Shown one piece after another: positions 9,549 to 17,986 of a stretch of DNA of 64,000 nt. Every line of letters starts with the position of its first letter. Within the stretch, counting starts at the first letter, position 1. The notes beneath the pieces were generated by a model, which had not been told where the DNA came from, did not search any database, and was given only the letters and a program-made list of their open reading frames with translations. The DNA is from Labrenzia sp. 011 (GTDB lineage Bacteria > Pseudomonadota > Alphaproteobacteria > Rhizobiales > Stappiaceae). Both the position numbers and the translations under genes were made by a program. The DNA lies in the NCBI RefSeq assembly GCF_003075075.1, contig NZ_QCYM01000007.1:62001-126000 (forward strand). The letters run 5' to 3'.

Positions 9549-10432
9549 CGGTAGTGCACCTTGCGGTCGAAGAAGAAGAACTGACCGAGCGCCAGCAGGG
9601 ACAGGAGAACCAGCAGCGCCACGGTGAGTGTCGCGCCATAGGCGGTTTCCCAGAACCGGAAAGCCACTTCATAGATATAGAAGAGCAGCAGCGCCGAGGC
9701 ATTGTCGGGGCCGCCGTCCGTCAGGATGAAGATGTGGTCGACAAGGCGAAAGGAATTGATCACCGCGTTGACGCATACGAACAGCGTCGTGGGCATCAGC
9801 AGCGGAAATGTGATCCGGCGGAAAACCGTCCAGCGCCCGGCCCCCTCGATCTGCGCCGCCTCCTTCAGGGTGACGGGGATCGACTGCAGCGCCGCCAGGT
9901 AGAAGATCATGAAGAAACCGGCTTCCTTCCAGACCGTGACGACTATGATGGCGTTGAGCGCGCTGTCCGGATTGCCGAGGTAGTTGGTGGCCGGCCAGCC
10001 CAACAGGAAGCCGGTGATCTGGTCGAACAGACCGAAACCCGGCGTATAGAAGAACAGCCAGATATTCGCCACGGCGATCAGGGGCAGGACCGTCGGCGTG
10101 AAATAGGCCATGCGCACGAAACTCCGCCCGGCCAGTTTTTCGTTCACCCACAGCGCCATGACGATCGCCAGCGCGACCGAAACCGGAATGGTCCCCAGGG
10201 CAAACCAGAGATTGTTCCACAGCACCTTCCAGAACACCGGATCGCCGATCATCTGCTCGTAGTTGTCCAGGCCGACGAATTTCGCCGGGCGGCGGCCGCG
10301 CGGTGTGGAAAAGAAGCTGTTCAGGATCGTCGTGACCGCCGGGATATGCGTGAAGGCAAACAGGAACACCAGCGCCGGCAGCAGCAGCAGCCAGCCTGTG
10401 ATCCATTCGCGCCTGAATTTCGAGCCCCGCAT
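9545..10432 (-). CDS. ABC transporter permease, UgpA-like
   Basis: A 295-residue CUT1 permease with an N-terminal membrane segment (WLLLLPALVFLFAFTHIP) and the ATPase-contact loop KEAAQIEGAGRWTVFRRITF. The start chosen is ATG at 10432, giving MRGSKFRREW; 35 further in-frame residues upstream to 10537 have no permease character. No clear Shine-Dalgarno precedes this ATG, so the start is moderately certain. It overlaps ugpE by four bases. A hairpin lies in the 122-base gap behind the binding-protein gene. Confidence 0.87.
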   Translation of the reverse strand: MRGSKFRREWITGWLLLLPALVFLFAFTHIPAVTTILNSFFSTPRGRRPAKFVGLDNYEQMIGDPVFWKVLWNNLWFALGTIPVSVALAIVMALWVNEKLAGRSFVRMAYFTPTVLPLIAVANIWLFFYTPGFGLFDQITGFLLGWPATNYLGNPDSALNAIIVVTVWKEAGFFMIFYLAALQSIPVTLKEAAQIEGAGRWTVFRRITFPLLMPTTLFVCVNAVINSFRLVDHIFILTDGGPDNASALLLFYIYEVAFRFWETAYGATLTVALLVLLSLLALGQFFFFDRKVHYR

Positions 10433-10518
10433 TACAGAAATATCCGTCGTCCTGAAGATGTCGATGTCGCCCGGGAACCGCCCGGACAATCCCTGAAAAC
10501 GAAAGGAGGGGCGATGCA

Positions 10519-10534
10519 CCGGAGCTGCCTCCGG
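10519..10534 (-). other. Short intercistronic hairpin between binding protein and permease genes
   Basis: CCGGAG / CTGC / CTCCGG, a 6-bp stem, flanked by partly complementary GGAGGGGCG and CGCCCTTCC, which could extend it imperfectly. It is the weakest of five hairpins found directly downstream of binding-protein genes in this window. Confidence 0.4.
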
Positions 10535-10554
10535 CACACCGCCCTTCCGCGATG

Positions 10555-11838
10555 TCAGCGGTATTCGGCCAGGATCTCGTCCGCCTTGGCCTGCGCCTCT
10601 TTCAGAGCCGTCGCGGCGTCCTTCTTGCCGGTGATCGCCGCGTCAAGCGCATCGTTGAAGATGCCGGTGATGCGCTGGTTCTGATAGGTGGACAGTTCCG
10701 CCTTGGCGAATTCCAGCTGGTCACGGGCAACCAGGGCCTGCGGGAAGTCGGCGGCATAGGCCTTCATCGTGTCCGTTTCCCAGGTTTCCGGGCGCGGAGC
10801 GACGTAACCGGTGGCGATGGTCCATTTCGCGGACTGCTCCGGTGCGGTGATCCACTGAACGAATTTCACGGCAGCCTTGGCCTGCTCGTCGGAAGCCCCC
10901 TTGAACAGATAGAAGTTGCCGCCGCCTGTCGGAGCGCCGCGCTGGACCTTTTCCGGAAGCATGGCGACGCCGAACTCGAAGGGCGCGTTTTCACGCACGT
11001 TGGTCAGGTTGCCGGTCGTGGTCCACATCATTGCCGTCTGGCCTTCGAAGAAAGCCTTCGGGGTCGCGCCCCACTCGATGATGCCCGGCGCCATGATTTC
11101 GTATTCGGTGCTCAGGTCGACCATATAGTCCAGTGCCTCGACGACTTTCGGATCGTCGAAATTGGTCTTGTTGCCTTCCGCATTCGCCAGGATCGCGCCG
11201 TTTTCGATGGCAAGTCCCTGGAACAGCCAGTAGGGGAAGCCCGAAGAGGGAATGCGCACGCCCCACTGGGTCACGTTTCCGGAAGCATCCTTCATGGTCA
11301 GCTTCTTGCCGAATTCGACCATCTCGTCCCAGGTAGCCGGGGCGACTTCCGGATCCAGACCGGCCGCCTTGAAGGCTTCCTTGTTCCAGTAGAGAACCGG
11401 CGTGGAGCGCTGGAAGGGAATGCCGTAGGTCTTGCCGCCGGTCTGGCTGTTTTCCATGAAGGCCGGGTAGAAGCCGTCCACCCATTTCCTGTCTTCATCG
11501 GTGCTCAGGTAGTCGTCGAAGGGAATGATCAGGTCTTCGTCGATCAGGGTGAACATGTCGACGGCCAGGATCACGGACAGCTGCGGCGGGTTGCCGCCGC
11601 GCGATGCGGTGATCGCCTTGGCGACCGTGTCCTGATAGGAGCCGGCATAGACGGCGTCGATGGTCACATCCGGGTTCTTGGCGACATATTCGTCGGTCAG
11701 ACCCTGAATGGTGTCGGCGGCCTTGCCGCCGACGGCGACAGGAAAATAGAATTGCAGGTCGACAGCCTGAGCGGAGGCCCAGGTGCTGAAGGAAAGCGCC
11801 GTTGCGGCAACGGCTTTCAGGAAGAAGGACTTCAACAT
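10555..11838 (-). CDS. ABC transporter substrate-binding protein, UgpB-like
   Basis: A 427-residue periplasmic binding protein. The first 24 or so residues are a Sec signal peptide (MLKSFFLKAVAATALSF, then WASAQA). The mature N-terminus (VDLQFYFPVAVGGKAADTI) and the VYAGSYQDTVAKAI block resemble UgpB, which binds glycerol-3-phosphate and related diesters, but many sugar-binding proteins share these features, so the substrate is open. ATG at 11838 was chosen over 11853 because it starts the signal peptide cleanly. It lies between its ATPase (66 bases upstream) and two permeases. Confidence 0.85.
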   Translation of the reverse strand: MLKSFFLKAVAATALSFSTWASAQAVDLQFYFPVAVGGKAADTIQGLTDEYVAKNPDVTIDAVYAGSYQDTVAKAITASRGGNPPQLSVILAVDMFTLIDEDLIIPFDDYLSTDEDRKWVDGFYPAFMENSQTGGKTYGIPFQRSTPVLYWNKEAFKAAGLDPEVAPATWDEMVEFGKKLTMKDASGNVTQWGVRIPSSGFPYWLFQGLAIENGAILANAEGNKTNFDDPKVVEALDYMVDLSTEYEIMAPGIIEWGATPKAFFEGQTAMMWTTTGNLTNVRENAPFEFGVAMLPEKVQRGAPTGGGNFYLFKGASDEQAKAAVKFVQWITAPEQSAKWTIATGYVAPRPETWETDTMKAYAADFPQALVARDQLEFAKAELSTYQNQRITGIFNDALDAAITGKKDAATALKEAQAKADEILAEYR

Positions 11839-11904
11839 CGGTTTAGTTCCCAAGGTTTGAGCATCCGCAACACTGCGGCTGTCTGCGCGGTCGCACGCAG
11901 CTTG

Positions 11905-12984
11905 TCAGGAACGCAATTGCGCTCCGAATTCCGAAACGAGATCGTCCCTGCGTCTGCCGGTTTGCCCGTCGAAGACATGCAGGGCACCGTTCTCGAAACC
12001 GAGATCGATGGACTGGCCCGGCACCACGGCCCCTGTCGTCGGCAGCCTCACCTGGAAGACCGTTTCGCCGGCCACGCAATCGGCCAGGATATCGGCGCCC
12101 AGATATTCAAGGGCCCACACCGACGCGGTCAGCGGACCGCCCTTTTCAAGGTGCATGGCTTCCGGACGGATACCGAGCTGGTGCGCCGGGGCGCCGGCCA
12201 GCCTGCCGAAGGCGCTTGCCGGGAACAGGTTCATCGGCGGCGTGCCGACGAACCGGGCAGCGAAAGGGCTCGCCGGTTTTTCGTAAAGCGCACGCGGGGG
12301 CGCTGCCTGCTCCAGCCGGCCTGCGTTCAGCAGAACAACCTGGTCGGCCATCGTGATGGCTTCCACCTGGTCGTGGGTCACATAGACCATCGTGAATCCC
12401 AGCTGCTTCTGCAGGGCACGGATTTCCACCCGCATCTCGTGACGCAGCTTGGCGTCGAGATTTGAAAGCGGTTCATCCATCAGGCAGATGGGCTTTTCTC
12501 CGATAATGGCCCGGCCCAGAGCGACACGCTGCTGCTGACCACCGGAAAGCTGCCCCGGCTTGCGGTCCAGAAGCGGTGAAAGCCCCAGGAGATCCGCCAC
12601 CCTGGCAAGCCGCGCCTCCCGGTCGGCCCGGCCGACCCGGCGCACCTTCAGCCCGAAGACGATGTTTTCGGCGACACTCAGATGCGGGAAAAGCGCATAG
12701 GACTGGAAGACCATGGACAGGTCCCGCTTGGAGGAGGGCCGGCCCGTCACGTCCTCTCCGCCGACAAGCACCCGTCCCTCACTCACCGTCTCCAGCCCGG
12801 CGATCATCCGCAGGGTTGTCGACTTGCCGCAACCGGACGGTCCGAGCAGCGCCGTGAAGGAGCCTTCGGGGATATGAATCGAGAGCCCGTCGACGGCCGT
12901 GGTCTCACCCCATCTTCGGGTGACACTCTCCAGCCGGATCGGCTTGCCGGCGCGCGGCGGCAGGTCACGGTCAGTTCCCGTCAT
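11905..12984 (-). CDS. ABC transporter ATP-binding protein, UgpC/MalK-like
   Basis: A 359-residue ATPase that powers the adjacent importer. Walker A GPSGCGKST, signature LSGGQQQRVALGRA, Walker B CLMDEPLSNLD and the H-loop THDQVEA are all intact, followed by a C-terminal TOBE region typical of MalK/UgpC proteins. The ATG at 12984 lies inside the end of the deoR gene (14-base overlap), so translation is probably coupled. In-frame codons further upstream to 13221 are inside deoR and were not used. Confidence 0.9.
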   Translation of the reverse strand: MTGTDRDLPPRAGKPIRLESVTRRWGETTAVDGLSIHIPEGSFTALLGPSGCGKSTTLRMIAGLETVSEGRVLVGGEDVTGRPSSKRDLSMVFQSYALFPHLSVAENIVFGLKVRRVGRADREARLARVADLLGLSPLLDRKPGQLSGGQQQRVALGRAIIGEKPICLMDEPLSNLDAKLRHEMRVEIRALQKQLGFTMVYVTHDQVEAITMADQVVLLNAGRLEQAAPPRALYEKPASPFAARFVGTPPMNLFPASAFGRLAGAPAHQLGIRPEAMHLEKGGPLTASVWALEYLGADILADCVAGETVFQVRLPTTGAVVPGQSIDLGFENGALHVFDGQTGRRRDDLVSEFGAQLRS

Positions 12985-13753
12985 CGGCGACATGAACCTC
13001 CGTCTTTGTGCCCGTGAGGCTGGCAAGAATGGCCGGCGGCACGGGCCGGTCCGTGAAAACCGCGTCCACATCGCCCAGATGCCCACCGCGGACATGGGCG
13101 TTGCGCCCGAACTTGCTGTGGTCGAGCACCAGGAAGGACCTGCGGCAATTGGCGAGGATCGACTGCCGCGCGGCCACCTCATCCTCATGGAAGTCCAGCA
13201 GCGTTCCATCCTCATCGACACCGGCCACGCCGAAAATGCCGATATCGACCTTGTAGTTGGAAAAGAAGGCCTGCGCCGACGACCCCAGCACGTCCCGGTC
13301 TCCGTGCCGCAAGCGGCCGCCGGCGATGGTCACCTGGAAGCTCGGATTGGCGGAGGCGGTGAAGGCAACATTCAGGTTGTTGGTGAAAATGGCCAGATTC
13401 TCGTGACCGGTCAGGGCCTGCATCGCGATTTCCGGCGTGGTACCGATGGAAAAGGCCAGCGAACTGCCGTTTTCGACCTCGCGCGCCACAAGCGCCGCGA
13501 TCAGCTGTTTTTCCGCAAGGTTCAGGATCTGCCGGGTGGAATAGTGAATATTGGCTGCGGGCGCCGGCGGCTCCACGCCCCCATGTGTCCGCCGCAGAAT
13601 CCCCAGCTCGCACAAGCCGTTCACATCGCGGCGGATCGTCTGGGTGGTCACGTCAAAGCGGTCGGCCAGATCCTCCACCGAGGCAAAGCCGGCCTTCTGC
13701 ACCAGATCGGCGATTTCCGCCTGACGTTTCGAAATGTCTATCTGCCCAAACAT
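12971..13753 (-). CDS. DeoR-family transcriptional regulator (GlpR-like)
   Basis: About 260 residues. An N-terminal winged helix-turn-helix (ASVEDLADRFDVTTQTIRRD) ends in the DeoR signature LRRTHGGV. The C-terminal two-thirds is the sugar-phosphate sensing DeoR C domain (NNLNVAFT, GGRLRHGDRDVLG). It heads the ugp-type operon and probably represses it until a phosphorylated substrate is present. The start may be ATG 13753 or TTG 13762; ATG has AGG nine bases upstream. A twin palindrome at 13859-13898 is the likely operator. Confidence 0.88.
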   Translation of the reverse strand: MFGQIDISKRQAEIADLVQKAGFASVEDLADRFDVTTQTIRRDVNGLCELGILRRTHGGVEPPAPAANIHYSTRQILNLAEKQLIAALVAREVENGSSLAFSIGTTPEIAMQALTGHENLAIFTNNLNVAFTASANPSFQVTIAGGRLRHGDRDVLGSSAQAFFSNYKVDIGIFGVAGVDEDGTLLDFHEDEVAARQSILANCRRSFLVLDHSKFGRNAHVRGGHLGDVDAVFTDRPVPPAILASLTGTKTEVHVADDGN

Positions 13754-13858
13754 ATCTTCCAACCTGTTTCATTCAGCCTGCCCGGCCGGTGCCGTTGGCA
13801 GGCTCATCCCGAGAGTTTCGGCGGACTCGAAAGTGCTCGGCTTCGAACCCCGATAAAT

Positions 13859-13898
13859 CATTTTCATATGAACCTTATTCGACGCTCATATGAAAATG
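13859..13898. promoter_or_regulatory. Twin palindromic operator candidate for the DeoR regulator
   Basis: Perfect 13-base arms CATTTTCATATGA (13859-13871) and TCATATGAAAATG (13886-13898). Each arm also contains the self-palindrome TCATATGA, and these repeat 22 bases apart, about two helical turns. It lies 106-145 bases upstream of the deoR start. Binding by the DeoR protein is inferred. Confidence 0.6.
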
Positions 13899-14165
13899 CT
13901 GTGACAGTGCCGATTTCCGCCGGACGGACGCACCGCCCCGCGGCACAGCCTGCATCGGCCGCAGCGCGGCAACCGGCACTCCCAAACGGATTGCAGCTGG
14001 CGCCGGTACGTTGGAGCCCGATATTCGCAAAGAGATGAAAGTCGTCTGGATCAGAACGCGCTCGCGCCGTTCCCGGAAAACGCCCGAGCTGCCCGGATTG
14101 ATATCGCGAACACGACCATCGAGCTGCGCAAAGCAAGCACAGCAACGCCCCGCCTTCCGGCGGTC

Positions 14166-14186
14166 ATCCCCGACTTGGTCGGGGAT
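14166..14186. repeat. Palindromic intergenic repeat (REP-like)
   Basis: ATCCCCGAC / TTG / GTCGGGGAT, a perfect 9-bp stem inside the block GTCATCCCCGAC...GGGGATCCA. Similar short palindromes are widespread between genes in alphaproteobacteria. It lies downstream of aglK and may also help end transcription. Confidence 0.6.
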
Positions 14187-14276
14187 CCATTGGCTTACCG
14201 GGCGGCATTCTTCCCCTCCCCTCGCTGGGAGGAGCTATGACCGCACCGTCTCACAGGAAATCAGGGGTGACACCCT

Positions 14277-15371
14277 CTAGCGGTAGAGAAACGACGTCCC
14301 CTTGTCGTCGAAGAGATGCAGTTTTTCCGGGGCGGCGGTCAGGCGGATCGTGGTTCCCTTGGCGATCTTGTGGATGCCCGGCAGCTTGGCGATCAGAGCG
14401 TCCTCACCGTTCTTTGACATGAAATAGAGCACTGTGGTCTCGCCCAGAGCCTCGACGATATCCACATCGGCGGAGACGAGGAACGTGTCGCTGTCGGTGA
14501 TCGTCAGGTCTTCCGGCCGCACGCCCAGCCGGACCGTGCTTCCGGCATCTTCGCTCCGGGAGGCGATCGGCACGCTTGCCCGGCCGCCGCCGTCAGCCAT
14601 CTGCACCGATGTGGTCTCGCCGGTCGCCGTGACTTTCGCTTCCAGCAGGTTCATTGCCGGTGAACCGATGAACTGGGCCACGAAGGTGTTCGCCGGACGC
14701 TCATAAAGGTCGAGCGGTGCACCGACCTGCTCGATGTTGCCGCCGTGCAGCACCACGATGCGGCTGGCGAGGGTCATCGCCTCCACCTGGTCGTGGGTCA
14801 CATAGACCATGGTGCTTTCCGGCATGCTTTCCTTGAGCTGCGCGATCTCGATCCTTGTGGCCACCCGCAGCGCCGCATCGAGGTTGGACAGCGGCTCGTC
14901 GAAGAGGAACACCTTGGGATTGCGCACGATGGCCCGGCCGATGGCCACCCGCTGGCGCTGCCCGCCGGACAACGCTTTCGGCAGGCGGTCCAGATAGGGT
15001 TCGAGCTGCAGGATGCGCGCCGCGTTGGCAATGGCCGCGTCGATTTCCGCCCGCGATTTCCTGGCGATCTTCATGCCGAAGGCCATGTTGTCGCGCACCG
15101 TCATATGCGGATAAAGCGCATAGGTCTGGAAGACCATGGCGATGCCGCGCTGGGCCGGCGGCACGTCGTTCATGCGCTCGGTGTCGATCTCCAGCGTCCC
15201 GCCCGTGATCGTCTCCAGCCCCGCGATCATCCGCAGCAGCGTGGACTTGCCGCAGCCGGACGGTCCGACGAAGACGATCAGCTCGCCCTGGTCGATCTCC
15301 AGATTGATGTTCCTGAGGACTTCAACACTTCCGTAGGACTTGCTGACATCTTTCAAGGACAGAGAGGACAT
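14277..15371 (-). CDS. aglK: Alpha-glucoside-type ABC transporter ATP-binding protein
   Basis: A 364-residue MalK-like ATPase. Walker A GPSGCGKST, signature LSGGQRQRVAIGRA, Walker B FLFDEPLSNLD and THDQVEA are intact, with a C-terminal TOBE region. It is the last gene of a binding protein-permease-permease-ATPase operon whose layout matches AglE-AglF-AglG-AglK of rhizobia; the alpha-glucosidase AglA often found between them is absent here. The symbol rests on operon layout and the long AglF/AglG-type permeases rather than on the ATPase itself. Confidence 0.85.
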   Translation of the reverse strand: MSSLSLKDVSKSYGSVEVLRNINLEIDQGELIVFVGPSGCGKSTLLRMIAGLETITGGTLEIDTERMNDVPPAQRGIAMVFQTYALYPHMTVRDNMAFGMKIARKSRAEIDAAIANAARILQLEPYLDRLPKALSGGQRQRVAIGRAIVRNPKVFLFDEPLSNLDAALRVATRIEIAQLKESMPESTMVYVTHDQVEAMTLASRIVVLHGGNIEQVGAPLDLYERPANTFVAQFIGSPAMNLLEAKVTATGETTSVQMADGGGRASVPIASRSEDAGSTVRLGVRPEDLTITDSDTFLVSADVDIVEALGETTVLYFMSKNGEDALIAKLPGIHKIAKGTTIRLTAAPEKLHLFDDKGTSFLYR

Positions 15372-15404
15372 GCCGGCGGCTCCCCAAATTGGTTGTTTTT
15401 CATT

Positions 15405-16553
15405 TTATTTCACCGATCCCGCAAGAAGGCCGCGGACGAGATAGCGCTGCAGGGCGAAGAACACCGCCAGCGGAACGGCGATCGAGACAAAGGCGGCCGT
15501 CGCAAGGATTTCCCAGTTGCCGCCCCGGGTGCCGAGCAGTTCGACGATCTGTTTTGTCATGACGGTCGTCTCGCCGGTGGCGTCGATCAGGAACACCATC
15601 GCCACAAGCAGATCGTTCCAGGTCCACAGGAACTGGAAGATCGCGAAGGAGGCAAGCGCGGGAAAGGACAGCGGAAGGATGATCTTGACGAAGATCTGGA
15701 AGTCCGTTGCCCCGTCGACCCTGGCGTTCTCGATGATGTCGCGCGGCAGGCCCACCATGTAGTTGCGCAGCAGATAGATCGCCAGCGGCAGGCCGAAGCC
15801 CGTATGCGCCAGCCAGACGCCCAGATAGCCCTTGCCGATCCCCACCGCCAGATGCAGCTTCAACAGCGGGATCAGGGCAAGCTGGAGCGGCACCACCAGC
15901 AGCGCTACGACCGCCGCGATCAGCAGCGCCCGGCCGGGGAACCGCATCCAGGCCAGCGCATAGGCCGCGAAGGCGGCAATGACGATCGGTATGATGGTCG
16001 CCGGAATCACCACCGTCAGCGTGTTGAAGAAGGCCCTGGTCATGCCCTCCCGGTTCGACGGGTCGAACAGCATGTCCCGGTAATTGTCGAGAGTGAATTC
16101 AGGGGGGGAGGTCGCGGTCACGAAAACCCGCTCGCCGCGCCGGCCGGAAAATTCCGTTTCGTTGACGAGCAGGTAGTCGCCATCGGCCTGAACCGTCAGA
16201 CGGCCGTCCTCGCCCATGTCGGCCGTGTCTCCCGGCTTGTAGGCGGCGATATCGCGGCTGGACGTCCCCCAGGTGGAGATCGTCGCCTCCCGGTCCGCCT
16301 CGAAAAGATTGCCGCGGATCACCCAGAGCCCGTCTTCCCGCACCTGTGTATCCGGATTGGCGGTGCGCAGGGTCTCGTTGCGCTCTGACGGCAGCATCGA
16401 CGCCCACCAGCCGCTGGAGGAAATCTGGTCCGCCGTGCGGAAGGACGACACGAACAGGCCGACGGTCGGAAACAGCCAGAGCGCGACAAGCGCCACGACG
16501 GAGATCTGCACGGCCCAGGTGAGACCGGATTTGGTCCCTGCGATTGACGACAT
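15405..16553 (-). CDS. aglG: Alpha-glucoside-type ABC transporter permease AglG
   Basis: A 382-residue CUT1 permease, much longer than ordinary family members. The extra length is a periplasmic insertion of about 120 residues between the first membrane segment and the core, as in AglG. The EAA-type loop reads ENARVDGATDFQIFVKIILP. It follows aglF by 13 bases and precedes aglK by 33. AglG and AglF form the membrane channel for alpha-glucosides such as trehalose, sucrose or maltose in rhizobia; the actual substrate here is inferred. Confidence 0.85.
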   Translation of the reverse strand: MSSIAGTKSGLTWAVQISVVALVALWLFPTVGLFVSSFRTADQISSSGWWASMLPSERNETLRTANPDTQVREDGLWVIRGNLFEADREATISTWGTSSRDIAAYKPGDTADMGEDGRLTVQADGDYLLVNETEFSGRRGERVFVTATSPPEFTLDNYRDMLFDPSNREGMTRAFFNTLTVVIPATIIPIVIAAFAAYALAWMRFPGRALLIAAVVALLVVPLQLALIPLLKLHLAVGIGKGYLGVWLAHTGFGLPLAIYLLRNYMVGLPRDIIENARVDGATDFQIFVKIILPLSFPALASFAIFQFLWTWNDLLVAMVFLIDATGETTVMTKQIVELLGTRGGNWEILATAAFVSIAVPLAVFFALQRYLVRGLLAGSVK

Positions 16554-16566
16554 GGCTCCGGCTCCC

Positions 16567-17808
16567 TCAGTTCATCTCTTTGCGTGCGTTGTAGACGTTC
16601 CACACAAGGATCGGCAGCACGAGTACCATGATGACGATGGCGCTGGCCGAGCCGACGCCCCAGTCGTTCGCCCGGAACAGCTTGTCATACATGTAGTTGG
16701 CCAGAACCTGGGTCTCCCATTGCCCGTTGGTCATGGCAAAGACGATGTCGAAGACCTTCAGGACGACCAGCGTGATGGTGGTCCACACGACGACGATCGT
16801 TCCCATGATCTGCGGCACCTTTATCTTGAAGAAGATCTGGAACGGATTGGCCCCGTCGAGAATAGCCGCCTCGATGGTCTCCTCCGGAATGCCGCGCAGC
16901 GCCGCCGACAGGATGACCATGGCAAAGCCGGTCTGGATCCAGACCAGCACCACCATCAGGAATAAACTGTTCCAGAACGGCAGGGTCAGCCATGTCTGCG
17001 GCGCGCCATACGCGAATTCAGCTGTCATGACCGAATGGACCGACCCGAGGGACAGCCAGATCAGCCAGACAGCGACAAGCCCGGCGGTCAGGCGCAGCGG
17101 CACGGCCCACCAGGAAGCGCGGGCCTGTCCGGTTTCCCGGCGGATCAGCGGCTTGAGCGCCAGATAGACGACATAGGCCATGAGGAGCGCGAAGCACAGC
17201 ACGATGGCAGCCGGCAACAGGCGCAGAAAGAGAAAGGACCCCGGTCCACCCTCGAACATCAGCCAGACGGCGTTGAGCACACCGATCTGGTCCTGATTGG
17301 CGGGGCGGGTGTCGTAGATGAGCTTGAAGATCACCGCCGCGCCGACAAAGGAGATCGCCATGGGCATGAAGATGAAGGACTTGGCAACGTTGCCCCAGGC
17401 GATGCGGTCGGTCAGCTGCGCCGCGAGCAGCCCGAAGGCGGTGGCAACCGCCGGCACCACGATGAGCCAGAGCATGTTGTTGCGCATGGCTTCCCAGAAC
17501 TTCGGCTCGCTCGCCATCTGGGCATAATTGTCCAGGCCGACAAACGCCCCGTCCAGACTGCGGTCGGTCAGGGAAAGCCGCAGGGTCTCGATGACCGGAT
17601 AGCCCAGATAGAGCCCCAGGGCGAAGATGGCCGGAAAGAGGAACAGCCAGGGACGGATCATGTTGGCGCGGTTGATGTTCCGGCCGATATGCCTGCCGCG
17701 TGCGGGAAACAGGACCTTGTCCAGAAACTGGTTGGACAGATAGAAATAACCGATACATCCGCCGACACCGACGATGATGGTGATCAGCCCTTGCAATGCC
17801 GGATTCAT
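16567..17808 (-). CDS. aglF: Alpha-glucoside-type ABC transporter permease AglF
   Basis: A 413-residue permease. It has an extra N-terminal membrane helix (ITIIVGVGGCIGYFYLSN) before the usual CUT1 first helix, and a further hydrophobic insertion in the middle (about residues 170-235). The ATPase-contact loop reads EAAILDGANPFQIFFKIKVP near the C-terminus. The length and insertions suit the AglF group more than standard 290-residue permeases. It is separated from aglE by 178 bases holding a strong 13-bp hairpin. Confidence 0.83.
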   Translation of the reverse strand: MNPALQGLITIIVGVGGCIGYFYLSNQFLDKVLFPARGRHIGRNINRANMIRPWLFLFPAIFALGLYLGYPVIETLRLSLTDRSLDGAFVGLDNYAQMASEPKFWEAMRNNMLWLIVVPAVATAFGLLAAQLTDRIAWGNVAKSFIFMPMAISFVGAAVIFKLIYDTRPANQDQIGVLNAVWLMFEGGPGSFLFLRLLPAAIVLCFALLMAYVVYLALKPLIRRETGQARASWWAVPLRLTAGLVAVWLIWLSLGSVHSVMTAEFAYGAPQTWLTLPFWNSLFLMVVLVWIQTGFAMVILSAALRGIPEETIEAAILDGANPFQIFFKIKVPQIMGTIVVVWTTITLVVLKVFDIVFAMTNGQWETQVLANYMYDKLFRANDWGVGSASAIVIMVLVLPILVWNVYNARKEMN

Positions 17809-17932
17809 TGTTTCCTCCCCGGGAGTCTGCCGATGCGATCAGCCTGCCTTCGTCACCTGGCCGCAAGGCGAAGGTTGGCCGGTGCTGCGAGCCTTTCCGG
17901 CTCCTTGTCGAAAGCACCCCTCGGCGATGCGG

Positions 17933-17967
17933 GATCTGCCCGGAGCGCAGGGCACTCCGGGCAGATC
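17933..17967 (-). other. Strong intercistronic hairpin between aglE and aglF
   Basis: Perfect 13-bp stem GATCTGCCCGGAG / 9-base loop / CTCCGGGCAGATC, 20 bases after the aglE stop. No clear T tract. Expected to protect the aglE message or lower permease expression relative to the binding protein. Confidence 0.65.
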
Positions 17968-17986
17968 GTTTCGTTTGACGCGGACC

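Larger units (their letters stand above)
13754..14276. other. Intergenic region upstream of deoR and downstream of aglK
   Basis: 523 bases with no convincing gene. It contains the promoter side of the deoR-ugp operon with the twin palindrome at 13859-13898, and near 14166 a short dispersed-type palindromic repeat. Possible frames within it have unnatural Cys/Arg-rich translations. Confidence 0.6.

Noticed and set aside
10552-12465. Long open frame (637 codons) antisense to the ugp-type binding protein and ATPase genes
   Set aside because: It mirrors real genes on the minus strand; the translation is rich in His/Arg/Gly and shows no family motif. High GC leaves long open shadow frames.
13864-14145. 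Frame of 93 codons antisense in the deoR upstream region
   Set aside because: The translation is Cys/Arg-rich without family features and its 3' end... the frame covers the twin-palindrome operator; no ribosome site is seen.
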